In this document: positions 21,011-32,475 of the stretch, one piece after another
How positions within the stretch are numbered: position 1 is the first letter of the stretch
How the letters are laid out: each line of letters starts with the position of its first letter
Assembly (NCBI RefSeq): GCF_000002425.4
Contig: NC_037265.1
Coordinates: 6,642,850-6,706,849, forward strand
Length of the DNA: 64,000 bases
Direction: 5' to 3'
Source: Physcomitrium patens
Lineage: Eukaryota > Streptophyta > Bryopsida > Funariales > Funariaceae
Notes under the pieces: generated by a model
What the model was told of the DNA's origin: nothing
Seen by the model: the letters and a program-made list of their open reading frames with translations, nothing else
Databases searched by the model: none
Program-made: the position numbers and the translations under genes

Positions 21011-21707
21011 TGATGTAACTTAAGAAATAATTACAACATTAGTATTCTAAAATATCATTCTAAGGTAACAAACAAATTCCAGGTCTATATGTGTACTTAA
21101 TAATAAGTAAGAGCAAAACTACATTAATAATTAGATGTAAAATATAGAATTAAGTGATTTATAATACCAACATTAGCAACAACTATAAGATCTACTCTTT
21201 ACAATGAGAAAGACTCCAAATAAATTCAAAATTCATAAAAAAAGATGAGCAAGCCTACAACCTATTAAAAAAAAAAAAAAAAACTAAGTCACAATATATA
21301 ATATTAGTAAAGCTGCATTTAAAGAGAGTATGGAGTAAAATAACTTTTAATTCCAATAGTAGTTACTTATATAAGTGGTGGTTGTTTCTTTAATAGATAA
21401 CTTCTATCCTTTAATAAATACATCTATCCAAGATTGTACTGAAACTATCTATTGATATCTTATCTACTATGAAGATATACCTTTAGCATATTTTATTTTA
21501 CTCCTAAGATCATTTGTCCATTCATCTACTTCAAAGATATCTTATGACATGTACTTTATATTCTTAACTAATCTTTGGATATTTCCTAGTTGATCTTTTA
21601 TCTTCTTAACCTTGTTTCTTAGCCTTTCTACATACCAATCCTTTGATCATTGGTAACTTATCTTAGATAATGACTTGTACAAGGTAACTTATTCTACTTT
21701 CACTTTT
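21011..21707 (-). repeat. LTR of Copia-3
   Basis: Begins after the PBS-like GCACCAA at about 21004-21010 and ends near the TTATTCTACTTTCAC block. Diverged, but alignable with the Copia-2 LTR. Confidence 0.65.
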
Positions 21708-22100
21708 ATTTATTTATTTTAATAATTTAATAATTTTATTTTATTTTATTTTATTTTTTGATTTTTTGATTTTTTTTAAATCAATCTTATCCATTTTCAA
21801 ATTTTTTTTCTTAAATTTTTCTGTATTACAATCAATTCTTGATTCTTTAGGCTAGTTGCATGACATATTTTTGAAAAAAAAATCAATAATATTAAACTCA
21901 TTTTGATAACTTATTTATAATCTCTTAAAATCCAAGTTTTTTAATAATTCAACAAAATTCAGTTCATCCTTAATTTGTATAAATGTCGTCATTAATATTA
22001 TTATACTTCGCTTTCTTTTCCTTTACATATAAAAACAATGTTGTTTGCTGCATTAAAACGACCTGATTTGAATTATAACAATATTTTGAAGTAAGAAATG
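21708..22100. other. AT-rich intergenic stretch
   Basis: Low-complexity (TTTTA)n and T-rich sequence with no readable coding or element homology. Confidence 0.6.
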
Positions 22101-22862
22101 GAATGGATAAAAACTTAAGGAATGGGAGTGCCATATTCGTTTTCAAAGTTGGGAAAAGTATGGAGTATTGATCTATGATGGAGTAAGGTCAGAAATGTGT
22201 GCACACTCACTGATTTGGCAGGGGGGGGGGGTATATGAAATTTTCGAAGTCCACAAAGCTCACAACGATGCAGAGGGAAGAAAGTGTGGCATTCCTTCAA
22301 CACAGTTTGTTGCTCAAGAAAGGAAGGAAGGCATGGTGAGAAGGAAACTGGATGAAGAAGAATAAGGAATGGAGGAGGGAAAGGAAGTAAGGAGAAGTCC
22401 TTTCTTCTTCTTCTTCTTCTTCATGGTGGGTGGTGTTCTATGCAGAGCCACCATTGACCACAAATTGAGATTACTCCAGTTATTTTTCTACACATGATGA
22501 TTCTGTAGTATTATTATCATTGTCATTATAATTATTATTCTCTGGCAATTAATTCACATGTATTCATTTGCAAGCTCAGTTGTAACCCGCAGTTGTGTTG
22601 TAAGCAGCAGAACGATGCTGCTCTGCAATTGTGTTCGATGAATGTATGAATGAATGGTCATTGGAACAAATAACCTTTGTTGCAGCATGAGGAATGAAGC
22701 GAGGAACTGGATGAATTATGAATGATATGGGATTTGGATGAATGATTGAATGAATGACATGATTTTAGGGTTTTAGAGTTTCTAACTCTTGTTCGGTGCA
22801 TGGTTTTATTGAGATTGTTTTTGGTCATTCTATTGCTTTTGGGGGCGAATCGATCGTGCACG
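22101..22862 (+). promoter_or_regulatory. Upstream region of mL46 with a telo-box
   Basis: GC content rises here. TTAGGGTTT at 22765-22773 is the reverse of the plant telo-box AAACCCTAA and lies 90 bp before the mL46 ATG. Telo-boxes are established elements of plant ribosomal-protein and translation-related promoters. An 11-G run (22221-22231) and (CTT)n (22404-22424) are nearby. No convincing separate gene is seen. Confidence 0.5.
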
Positions 22863-24747
22863 ATGCAGCGCGTCTCTGGTCTTCTACGGGGACTTGGAGC
22901 TGCGTCGTCTTCAAAACTGTCTGGGCACGCTGTAGACGATGTACTGAAGGGCGTTGTGAAAGGATTCGCGGTGTCCGATGCAGGACGACCATTTTCCACC
23001 AGCAGCACTGCTGGCGCCACAAATGAGAAAATCATTGCCGCCATGGTTGTGGAGCGACTTCCCGTAGTTCTACCTAAGTCGGCTCCTCCGGTGGATACTT
23101 TTGAGTCCTTTTCGTAAGTCGCATCTGTAACTGATTATTTTCTACAGTGTCGGTGGTGCCTAACGTCCTCGATGGATCGTAGCTTTCTTGTACCGTTCTA
23201 TCGTTACATTTACGGAGCAGTGACCGAGTCGCAGACAATCTGGTAGTGTTCGGGGTTTGTGGTGATAATTTGGCTGATTTAGGATACGTTTTAGTTTTCA
23301 ACTTGCGTGAATTAGAGAATGAGTTTTATGAAATATACTCATGATATATCTTAGGGTTTTTCCTGAAAGTGGTTTTGAAATGATTTTCTGCAGCTTTGAC
23401 TGGCGGCAGCAGTTCAGAAGGGAGTATCCTCAAGAGTTTCTGGACGCATCCTCTAGCAGGTTCATTGATTTTCACGAGCCTCATTTTGCCGGAATTAATA
23501 GAATTTCACATTTCATTTTAATCGAAGTTGACTTAAAGTGAATATGTCATACACTTCTCCGTGAAGGTTCTACTGGGGTGACATAATACAATTTATGGCG
23601 GGTTTTTCTCATTTGAGAGCGTGTGGAATTTGGCAATAGGGAAGCTGATGAAGGGGAAGCTGACTTTGAGCCAGCTCCAACTGTGACGGAGGCTGATAGG
23701 ACTAATGACCGCAGGTGGAATTAGGCAATGCCATTCATCGCCATCCTCACTTGCTTTTGTGGGACACAGTAGCGTCAAGCATACTGCGTGGTTTCAAATA
23801 CAGAGATTGAATTTCTCAACATCCTTGTTCATTACCTGCTAGATATCAGTGTCTGGTCATCAGTGTGATTTTCAATGAAGCACTAGAGAACCAATAACTG
23901 CCTTATTTTTTTTCTATCTGCACTCTTGACTATTGGCTCGGATTTGTAGGTCTTTGAATAGAGCGTTGAGTCGGAGGCTTTATTTGCTCATTCGTGGAAT
24001 TCCATATGGTGGCGTAAAAGACTCATTTGTGTGGCACTTCCCTGAGAAGGTGTACGCTAATGAGGATAGTTTGAGAATGGTAAGTGGTCATGTGGATTTA
24101 ATCCTCATGTTATTTGGCGGCGATGTTTTGTATTTGGTTGGTTGATCTCCAAATGTATCAGTTTCAAGAGGGTTGACTTTGAGACTTCTTGCTTACATTT
24201 GCATTAGAGCAGCACTGTTTCAATATTCAATTGCATATACTTATTCAATTTGTGTTTTTGAGGACAGTGTGCTGAAGAAGCGGTTAAACCATTCGTGTCT
24301 AACCCGACGGATTTGTATTTAGTAGGAAATGCCCCTTGTGGTCATCTTACATACAGGCTCTCTGAGCCCAGCTATAAGGTGCGTCCTGGTTCATTAATAA
24401 GATACGATGGAAATGCAATCAGAATAAGTTAAGTTTTGTTTTTTGTTTTGTTTTATTTTATTTTATTTTTATTTTTCCACGTTGTTATGTACCTTTCCGG
24501 ACTAATTTCAGTTTGTCGACAACTACAGATTCTGTTGTATACAATGTAAAGCTTACTATAGACCTGACTAGTTATAATTGTTGTCATGGTCGCTCAGCGC
24601 TTCTTTTTCAAGTCACAGCTTATTGCAGGAAAGGTGCATGTGAAGGGTAAGAAGATTAAAGACTTTGCATGGGTTTCTAAAGAGGAACTACCTGAGTACC
24701 TTGATCCTAGCGATTTGGAATATATGAACAAAATGTTGATAGATTAA
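22863..24747 (+). CDS. MRPL46: Mitochondrial large-subunit ribosomal protein mL46 (six exons)
   Basis: Component of the mitoribosome large subunit with a NUDIX-like fold that is not expected to act as a hydrolase. Exons are 22863-23113, 23394-23459, 23640-23714, 23950-24079, 24268-24378 and 24598-24747. All introns are GT-AG, and the total of 783 nt gives 260 codons plus TAA, close to the family's usual size. The N-terminus (MQRVSGLLRGLG...) is Arg/Ser-rich and acid-poor like a transit peptide. Landmarks are FDWRQQFRREYPQEFLD, APTVTEADRTNDRRSLNRAL, LYLLIRGIPYGG, WHFPEKVY, YLVGNAPCGHL and FAWVSKEEL. An in-frame ATG 63 nt upstream (22800) would add a hydrophobic stretch and is less likely. It is the only host gene seen, and no stop or frameshift was found. 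Confidence 0.93.
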
Positions 24748-25481
24748 AGCTGGCGTTAGTTGTTTGTCACATTTAAGGGAGAATGGCGTACCTACAAGCT
24801 TTCATAGTTCCTACATTCAAACAACCGATGGATATGATTTACTCCAGACAATGTTAGGGTCACTGAGTTCTTAGATATGATTCCCATAAGAGACGTCAAA
24901 TGAGGTCATTCACAGTAGATTCCTGTGTTACTGATTATCTTGTTGGATAGTTCTGTTGACGACATGTGAGCTTCTTCTCGAGGCTTTGACTACAACAGAG
25001 TTAGCGGAGCATTATCGATGATGCATTTCCAGCTGCTACCTCCATTTCAAGTGGCTGACCATTTTGTACACTGTCACTTGGGTGTTTAGGCTCACTTTGA
25101 ATGATCTTACTCTTACAGTGTTAAGCGTCATGACCCGGGAATACAATTTTTGAGGGGCTTTGATATTCATCACAGTAATTAGTGCACATGTTAACGGGCT
25201 ACTGCAAAACACTTCTGAATTTTTATTAATACACAAATGTGTTGGATTCTTGTTGCCTGTGTGAGAAGTGTTCTATCTTATTCACACTGCTGACACAGAA
25301 AGGGTTGTAATGTGCTAATCTAATATACACCATATTTCTGATATTAACTTACATGAACAAGTTCTTAACAGCTTTGTAGCTCGTTTATTTTAGGTTGTGG
25401 ACGGACTCCCACTGACAGCTAACGTTGAGTGAACTATTCTCAAAATTCAGTCCTAATTAACCTGGTCGCCACCTGCATTAC
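24748..25481 (+). other. mL46 3' flank / likely 3' UTR
   Basis: Non-coding sequence of gene-like base composition following the mL46 stop. No AATAAA close to the stop is clear enough to place a poly(A) site. Short open frames here are not convincing. Confidence 0.5.
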
Positions 25482-25606
25482 TGATATCTAAGTTTGGCCA
25501 TCATCTTACTAATGATATCTAAGTTTGGCCATCATCTTACTACTGATATCTAAGTTTGGCCATCATCTTGCAACTGATATCTAAGTTTGGCCATCATCTT
25601 TCTTAA
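25482..25606 (+). repeat. 31-bp minisatellite, four copies
   Basis: Units start at 25482, 25513, 25544 and 25575, each beginning TGATATCTAAGTTTGGCCAT. They differ at only a few positions. The copies are contiguous with no unique spacers. Confidence 0.95.
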
Positions 25607-25972
25607 CCTATTTTCATGCACATGTATTGGTGTCTTGAAACCTCCTGTTTATCAATTGGTAATACAAACTAGTGAAAAAAACTATTTTTACTATTTTTTT
25701 TACAATGTTATGAATTGGAATCAAAACAAATTAAGCAGTTTGAAAAATGACTTGTTTATTTAATTTTGTAATAAATCTTAGACTTATGTTGAAAATTATA
25801 ATTCTATTGATAAAATTATTAAAGTATTATATACTTATATTTATATTTGAATATTTTTATTCTTAAATTTTATTTTAATAATATTCATATATAACATAAT
25901 TTATTTAAATATATCTTAAAAGACTTAATGTCATTAAAAAAATAGTTCAAATATTGATGTCTTACACTAATG
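25607..25972. other. AT-rich stretch
   Basis: Very AT-rich, no coding or element homology seen. Confidence 0.55.
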
Positions 25973-26190
25973 TGTCAAAGATATGAAACTCAAAAAAAGA
26001 AATCTTCAATATATTCTTATGTCATTCAAAAGAATTAGAAAGTCACTCAAAGATAAGTATTAAACTAGAATGGCTATGGCCAAAGACAAGAAGACTAGAA
26101 AGTCTTGAAATAAGACTAAAGACTAGATAGGCATTGACAAGAGTTGAGAAGGCTTCACCTTTACCTCCATATATACTCATAACTAGGAGG
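25973..26190 (-). repeat. Relict LTR of the Chromo-A/B family, reverse orientation
   Basis: Starts with TGTCAAAGAT, the reverse complement of the Chromo LTR end. It follows that LTR in order through TATTAAACTAGAATGGC, the AAGACAAGAAGACTAGAAAG block, and TTGACAAGAGTTGAGAAGGC to CTCCATATATACTC (the old TATA box). It is heavily diverged and only the 3' half of the LTR can be traced. Confidence 0.7.
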
Positions 26191-27285
26191 TACATGGTAG
26201 TATTCAAAAGTTTTTACAATAAATGAATAAAATATTAAGTTATGGATGATGTATAAAATATTTTTTAGTAAATTAAATCAAATTTTAGAACAAAGCATAA
26301 AATGGTACTAATGTATATAAAGACAATAATACAAGGGTATATTACAATTATTATAAATATAATCTTTTTATAGATTATTATTTTGAAACTAATATTTTGA
26401 ATAAAAAGAGAGTAAAAGAATGTTAATAATAATTATAGAAGCTATTATTATAAAATTACTACAAAAAATAAGTACAATAAATACTATATTTAAATAAATT
26501 ATTAATTTAACAACTACATATTATATAATATCTATATAAAATTAATTTAATAGTTACAAATCATTCTATTAAAAAATATTTAATACAAAAGAATGATATT
26601 TTTAAAGTTAGTGATTATATGTATTATTATTATTTTTGTATATAATAGAAAAAATCAATGTAAGATTAGATATTTAATTAATTATAATTAAATAATTTTA
26701 AAGAATAATATTATTTAAAATTAATTATTATTATTTAATAATAAAAAATTAAATAGCCAAAATTATTTGATTTTATCATGTTTATAAAATCCAAATGTCT
26801 ATCTTTGTTAATGATTTTGTAAATATTTTCCATTAAGTATTTCTATAAGATATTATTCTAATCTTATTTTTTATCTTTTATTTTTTATATATAATATAAT
26901 ATTTTATATTATATTGCTTGAATTTGGTAATATACACTAAATTCTTTACAAAGAAAATTATATATTAATTGTTACATATAATGATAGTGCGTTTATTTGT
27001 TTATATATCAAATCAATATTATATTATTAGATCTAAATTTCTTATCTTTTATATTGATTTGTTGTTATATATTCTTTGTTAATAAACAACAAAAAAAATA
27101 TTTATTTTTGTGTAGTGTTTTAAAATTAAATTCTTTAGAAAAAAATAATAAAGTAAAATTAATGATAGATTTCTTATAATTTATATTAAAAATATTTTTT
27201 GAATCAATGAATCAACATCTAAATTGAAACTATAAATATATTAAATATAGACTTTAAGAAGTAGATAAAAAAATATCTGCTTATG
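26191..27285. other. Extremely AT-rich stretch
   Basis: A/T runs and short repeats; I see no coding or element homology. Confidence 0.55.
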
Positions 27286-27670
27286 ATAAAATATATTTGA
27301 AATGTACAATAAAGTTAAAAGACGATCTTATTGCAATGAATATATTTTTTTTCTTATGGTATTGATTAATGAAATAAGTAATAGTAAGTATGTCTTCTAT
27401 TGCATAATACATCATATCAATCACTTCCATTTCAATGTGTTTGGTCCTTGAATAGTGCTTTGGATACTTTACAAATGCAAGACATCTTTGATTGTCACAT
27501 TCTATTGGAATTGCTTCTATTTATATAACTCCAATGTCTTCCAAAAGTTGTTTTAGTCATATTGCCTCTATTTGCAACATGGCTTCTTATCATGTAGTCT
27601 ACTTCCATTATTGACCTTGCAATTGTTGTTTTTTTATTGCAATTCTATTAAATAACTCTCATACCAACAA
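27286..27670 (-). pseudogene. Copia RNase H relict
   Basis: Minus-strand reading, with frame breaks, shows the copia RNase H landmarks: TVARSTMEAEY-like near 27600, CDNQRCLAF near 27500, and KYPKHYSRTKHIEMEVID near 27430-27480. This would be the 3' end of another minus-strand copia element whose upstream part is gone. Confidence 0.7.
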
Positions 27671-27799
27671 AGAATATAAATTTCATTGTTGGCTCTAATA
27701 TTAAGATTTGACATCATCAAAACTCACTTTTATATCTAGTTATTGAAGTAATTTTGCTCTTAGTTGTTGTAAAGTATATTCATGGTCTTGAAGAATATT

Positions 27800-29312
27800 A
27801 GATACTTTAGAATGATGTTTTAAAATATTAATATTATATTTCTTTGCTAAGTTATATCATTGGTGCACTAACATTGTGCTTTAATGTATTTAAATTCTGT
27901 AAGGATATTCTTATAGTAATAAGTAATAAAAAAAAATAAGATACAATTATTTTAGATAAGTTGTTAATAATTTAAAAATAATAAAAGAATATAGGTAACT
28001 TACTAATATGGTAGTTAGGGTTTGATGTGGTGGCTAGGTGAAAAAGAATCTAAGATTTAATTAGATGGATGAAGATGATTATAAATGAAATTCAACTACA
28101 ATAGATGTAAATTCTTCCTATTAATAAAGGATATTAGAAGAGAGAAGCATCTCATTCTATACTTTTCTTACATATAACAATTTTGATTTTTACTTACTTA
28201 TGTCTTATTTATTATATTTTTTCAATAGGCTATGGGTCCACACATACTTTTTTGTGCCATTCAAGTAAATTGATGTCATTTTCTAGTAGCCGTACTTATG
28301 TGGAATAGATCTTATGGTGTTTGCTGATGCTAGGATTTGTAAGTTTTAAACTTATATTTTGGCATGAAGATGTGCTGATTTTGATCTTATAGATCTCTAA
28401 TATTTTTTGGTAGATTCTTAAGTCCTAGGATTGTAATTTTAAGACCTTATAGAAAGACCTTGATAGTATCCTTTTGTGTTATTGAAGTTGTTTTATTTAC
28501 ATTGTACGTATTGTAAAATAATTAGTTTGAATGAATGAGAGATCTTGGTAGCAAGATTTTTTGGAGTGCACATACTTCTTAAACATACTTGTTTTCCAAC
28601 TTAATTTGAGATTATTTTGAATGAAAAAGCACTCTATTGTTCATAAGATGGCATTTTGAGATTCTACTACAATCAAATTGATTTGGTGATTTTAAGCACA
28701 TAAAGACTTTTTTTTTTGATATTTTTTGATAGCACTCTTCTAAGACATGGCTATTACTTAGGATAAAGATTTGAAAGTGATTAAGAAGTTTAGAAGGGAT
28801 AATTTTCTACCATTGGAAGGTCAAAATTGAGCTTTTATTGGTATCTTTGGACTTTTGTGTGCTACCAAGCATATGATTCCATACGAGTATTTATTTGACA
28901 TTTTGAAGAAATTTTAGCAATAAATATTTTTATAAGAAATAATAGCATTATATAAGCTATTGAAATAAGCTCTATTATAGTAGAGATTGTTGTGAGAGGA
29001 CAAACTAAGAAAATTGAATGACGTCTTTTATATACTCAAAATCAAGAAAAATCTCTTTTTGGTGAATAAACTAATTTCATATGGTTGTTTAAGATGCAAT
29101 TTGATAATAATGGATATTTTATAAAGATGTTAGATAGAGATGATGTTGATAAGGGCTTTTGAAATGGCAACATCTACTTTATCAAGCATAAAAAAGTAAA
29201 TGGAATAGAAGTGGTTATATTTACTGAGTTTCTACATGATCAAGACAAATTTGGCATTTGGCATTGATGTCTTGATCATTTGAATGCTAAGAGCATGAAA
29301 AAACTCTAATCC
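27800..29312 (+). mobile_element. Copia-4: decayed plus-strand copia relict
   Basis: Same family as Copia-1 to Copia-3 but on the plus strand. An LTR end plus PBS-like TTGGTGCACTAAC lies at about 27868. LTR blocks (CAATAGGCTATGGGTCC, GGAATAGATCTTATGG) follow at 28226-28320. A gag start lies at 28746 (KVIKKFRRDNF) and a GAG-pre-integrase relict near 29240-29310 (FGIWH*CLDHLNAKSM). Much of the protease region is missing. Confidence 0.65.
28746..28920 (+). pseudogene. gag: Copia-4 gag start relict
   Basis: Reads MAIT*DKDLKVIKKFRRDNFLP, matching the start of Copia-2 Gag (SLRVIEKFRGDNFYHW). A stop at the fifth codon and later breaks make it non-functional. Confidence 0.65.
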
Positions 29313-29329
29313 ATGGCAAGTATTTATTT

Positions 29330-30111
29330 CTTCCTTTTTATTTTATTTATTTTATTTGATATTTACGATATGTATTATGTAAAACTTATTAAAAAAAAGA
29401 TTTAAGAAGGGCTTTTTATTTAAAAAGGAATAGTTAGGCCAATCATATAGATGAATAGACATGGAAGACAAAATTTCTATTCCTATTGGCCAAAATTCAC
29501 ACTTAATGGATTTTAAGGAGGCTGCCGAAGGATTTATTAGAAATCAGGGTTATTCTTTCAAAGACATTTGAATATTTGAGGTTAAAATTGTCAAATTTAG
29601 GATTTTGGATAATATTAAATTATAAGAATTTTTTTTATGACTTGGAGTATTTATAAAGAAGATATAGGTGGTCAAAATTAAGATATTTCTTTTTTATTTA
29701 TTATTATTTTTTGGTATATAGCGTATGTATATTAAAGGCTTTTGAGGATCAAATTATATGGTTGAAAGTTTGATTCAAAGGCCCATATTTTGCATATAAA
29801 AAGAAAAAGGTTTAGAATTGATTTAGAAGAGTAATAATTATTTGAATATAGTGCTTCCAAATTGAAGTATGTTAGTAAACCGATTTCATGAGGGATTAGG
29901 TTCTAGCCATATCATAAGTATTTAGATGAATCATTAGCTAAAAGTTTCAAAAATATATATTATTATGTTATAAAGCTATATACCAAATTTTGTAGCTTTT
30001 GGATTTTGGATTTTTGAGATATGAAAAAAATAGTCTTTAGATACTTGTAAATTCGGATTTAAAACACTTTCTAGGATTTTTAAGATGCCAAATAATTTGT
30101 AATAGATTTAT

Positions 30112-30154
<43 letters not shown>

Positions 30155-30640
30155 GTAATAAAGCTTAAGGATAAGTTATATATTTTTGGAAATTTGGCCA
30201 AAAATTAAAAATNNNNNNNNNNNNNNNNNNNNNNNNNNNNNNNNNNNNNNNNNNNNNNNNNNNNNNNNNNNNNNNNNNNNNNNNNNNNNNNNNNNNNNNN
30301 NNNNNNNNNNNNATATGATATTCTAAATTTAAAGAATAAAAATCTTTTGTAGGAGAAAAATATTTTGAAAGGATTTTGCTATAATTTGGATATTTTGTAC
30401 AAAGTAAAGGGATTTTTGGAAGCCAAGACTTTATATATATGTTAAAGATAAAAATATGGAGCTATAGAAAAATCACAATATAAAGATGGATTTTTTTAAG
30501 GAGATTATAGATTTTTTTTGAGCTTACAGAAAATCTAACTTATTCACAAATAATCAGTTATCATTTGATATAGCAAAGAATTTTAGGACATTTTTAGATG
30601 CTTTAGGAAGTCTTATGTAGAAATCTTCTTAAATATAATT
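29330..30640 (+). repeat. LTR-F1: decayed gypsy LTR, contains the assembly gap
   Basis: Plus-strand sequence alignable to the D2 LTR (36649-37890) and to the reverse complement of LTR-E (62.6-63.9 kb), for example around CCTATTGGCCAAAATTC and AAAGCTATATACCAAATTTT. It holds a 38-T run (30114-30151) and 100 Ns (30213-30312). It forms an inverted pair with 31290-32475. Confidence 0.7.
30213..30312. other. Assembly gap (100 N)
   Basis: Exactly 100 undetermined bases, a conventional gap size, so the true length is unknown. It follows closely on a 38-T run. Confidence 0.99.
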
Positions 30641-31289
30641 TTTTTTATTATTAATATACTTTTCTATATTCTTACATTTATTAATCTTCTATAATAAAAA
30701 TAAATCATATATTGGAGATTGGCCAATAAATTAAAGCTAAAGTCTCTAGACCTAAGAACTTAATGTAATCTTAGATAGAAAATTATGCCATAAAACAACA
30801 TGGTGGCAAAAATTTCCTCATTCTGTTGACTATTGAGGCATTAACATTTTTTTTTTTACAGTCGATGTAAAAATTTGGAATCATATAATATTGTTGGAAT
30901 AATGCCTTAAAGAAGATGTTGGTATTATCTTTGATCTACAACCAAGTACAAATAGCCATCCCTATTTCTTCTAGGTGATGGTCTTGTTAATGCTTATTAC
31001 ATTATAGATTTTTGAAAGAAGATAATATTATAGTGTGAAATCAATTACATGCACAAAATATTACTAGTGGAAGGTATTTGGAGCAACCATAATCTCAAGA
31101 TGGAAGTAATCACAAGAATCATTCTCACATTGTCGTATGGTGTGATTTTCTATCTAAGAATACATTGAATATCTAGTTATAGAGAGTTTAGTTTTAACTT
31201 GTTAGACAAGTTCGAATAAGTTATCTCTTCTTATTAAAGAGGCCAAAAAAATAAAATAGTATCAAAAGATATTCTATTGATAAAAACCT
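30641..31289. other. Spacer between inverted LTRs F1 and F2
   Basis: About 650 bp with no gene. One stretch near 31110-31146 resembles the inverse of 32695-32725 (AATACGACAATG core), so part of it may also be duplicated. Confidence 0.45.
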
Positions 31290-32475
31290 TTTATATTTAA
31301 GAAGCTTTATACATAAGGCTATCTAAAGCATCTAAAAATATCTTAACATCCTTTGCTATACCAAATCATAACTGACTTTTTGCCAGAAAGTTTGATTTTC
31401 CATAAGCTTAAAGAAAATCCATAATCCTCTTACAAATATCCATCTTTATATCATAATTTTTTCATAACTCCATATCTCCATTTTTAACATATATATAAAG
31501 TCTTGGCTATCAAAAAACTTTTTACTTTGTATAAAATACCCAAATTATAGCAAAACCCTTTTAAAATATTTTTCTCCCATAAAGATTTTTTATTACTTTC
31601 AAACTTTAGAAATCCATACATCTTAATCCAATCGTCTAAATTTTTTCAAATTTTTAGATAATATAGAATTTATCCTTAACCTTTACTACAAAAAAATAAA
31701 CCATAAACCTACTACAGATCGTCTAATATCTTAAAAATCCTAACAAGTGCTTTAAATCCTAATTTATAAGCATCCAAATACTATTTTCTCTATATCTCCA
31801 AAATCCAAACTTCAAATGCTATAAAATTTATGTATAAAGTTTATTAACATAATAAATAATATTTTTAGAAATATATAGCTAAAATCTTATCAAATTACTC
31901 AAGACATGGCTCAAAAAACAACCACTGGTAAACCGAGTCACTTACTGCCCTTAGATTGCAAGCATTGATTTTAACTTCCTATAATTCCTTCATTCTAGTT
32001 TAAAATTTATTAAAGAATATATAGAAAGTATAGTTAAAAAAGTGTTCTCTTTAATCCCAATCGCTGATCCTTCATTTCTTTTTGTATGTATATGTTATAG
32101 CCAAAAGATTGACAATAGGTACAAAATCAATACCTTAATTTTGAGTACCTATATCTCTTTCATAAAAGCTCCAAACTATCCAAAATTTTCACCAAAACCA
32201 TAGCCAAAATCCTAAATTCTTTGATTCTAGCCTCTTAAGTTAAAATTTTCTCCAAAGAATAATCCTTATTCCTAATAAGACCTCAAAAAACCTCTTTGAA
32301 GCCCATTAGGCATGCCTTTTGGCCAATAGCAATAGAAAATTTAATCATCTATCTCTATTCATCCATATAGATGCCCTAACTACTCTTTTTGCTACTAAAA
32401 TCTCTCTTGAATTCTTTTTCTTATAAGATCTATATAATATATGCATAAACATCAAATAAAATAAATAAATCAAGA
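31290..32475 (-). repeat. LTR-F2: decayed gypsy LTR, inverse of F1
   Basis: The reverse complement follows LTR-F1 in order over about 1.2 kb, for example GCCAAGACTTTATATATATGTTAA against its inverse near 31500. The two differ throughout, so this is not a simple assembly duplicate. The 63.4-63.6 kb part of LTR-E runs in the same direction. Confidence 0.7.

Larger units (their letters stand above)
18542..21707 (-). mobile_element. Copia-3: older, decayed copia element of the same family
   Basis: Right to left: LTR (about 21707-21011), PBS-like site, leader, gag relict (about 20770-20240), protease and GAG-pre-integrase relict (19980-19400), and the integrase core and C-terminal block (19400-18780, with IPYIPQ and FIGYCKDIKAYRL readable between stops). 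It is cut at 18541 by the Copia-2 LTR. Microsatellites have grown inside it: (GTTT)n at 20081-20112 followed by (TTTTA)n. There are many stops and indels. Confidence 0.75.

Noticed and set aside
22168..22365. Open frame upstream of mL46
   Set aside because: Spans an 11-G run and simple repeats, and shows no domain or sensible composition. Better read as upstream flank.
22800..22862. Upstream in-frame ATG of mL46 as the true start
   Set aside because: It would add a hydrophobic stretch before a typical Arg/Ser-rich transit peptide; ATG 22863 gives the better targeting signal. Not excluded.
25482..25606. Regular 31-bp repeats as a CRISPR array
   Set aside because: Units are contiguous with no unique spacers, in a eukaryotic intergenic region.
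30114..30151. Poly-T runs here and at 49951-49986 as tails of reverse-strand LINE/SINE insertions
   Set aside because: No ORF2, SINE body or target duplication beside them; both interrupt other relict elements and look like simple-repeat growth.
29330..32475. Foldback or MITE-type DNA transposon with long terminal inverted repeats
   Set aside because: Both arms align with LTR-E and the D2 LTR, so they are two LTRs in opposite orientation.
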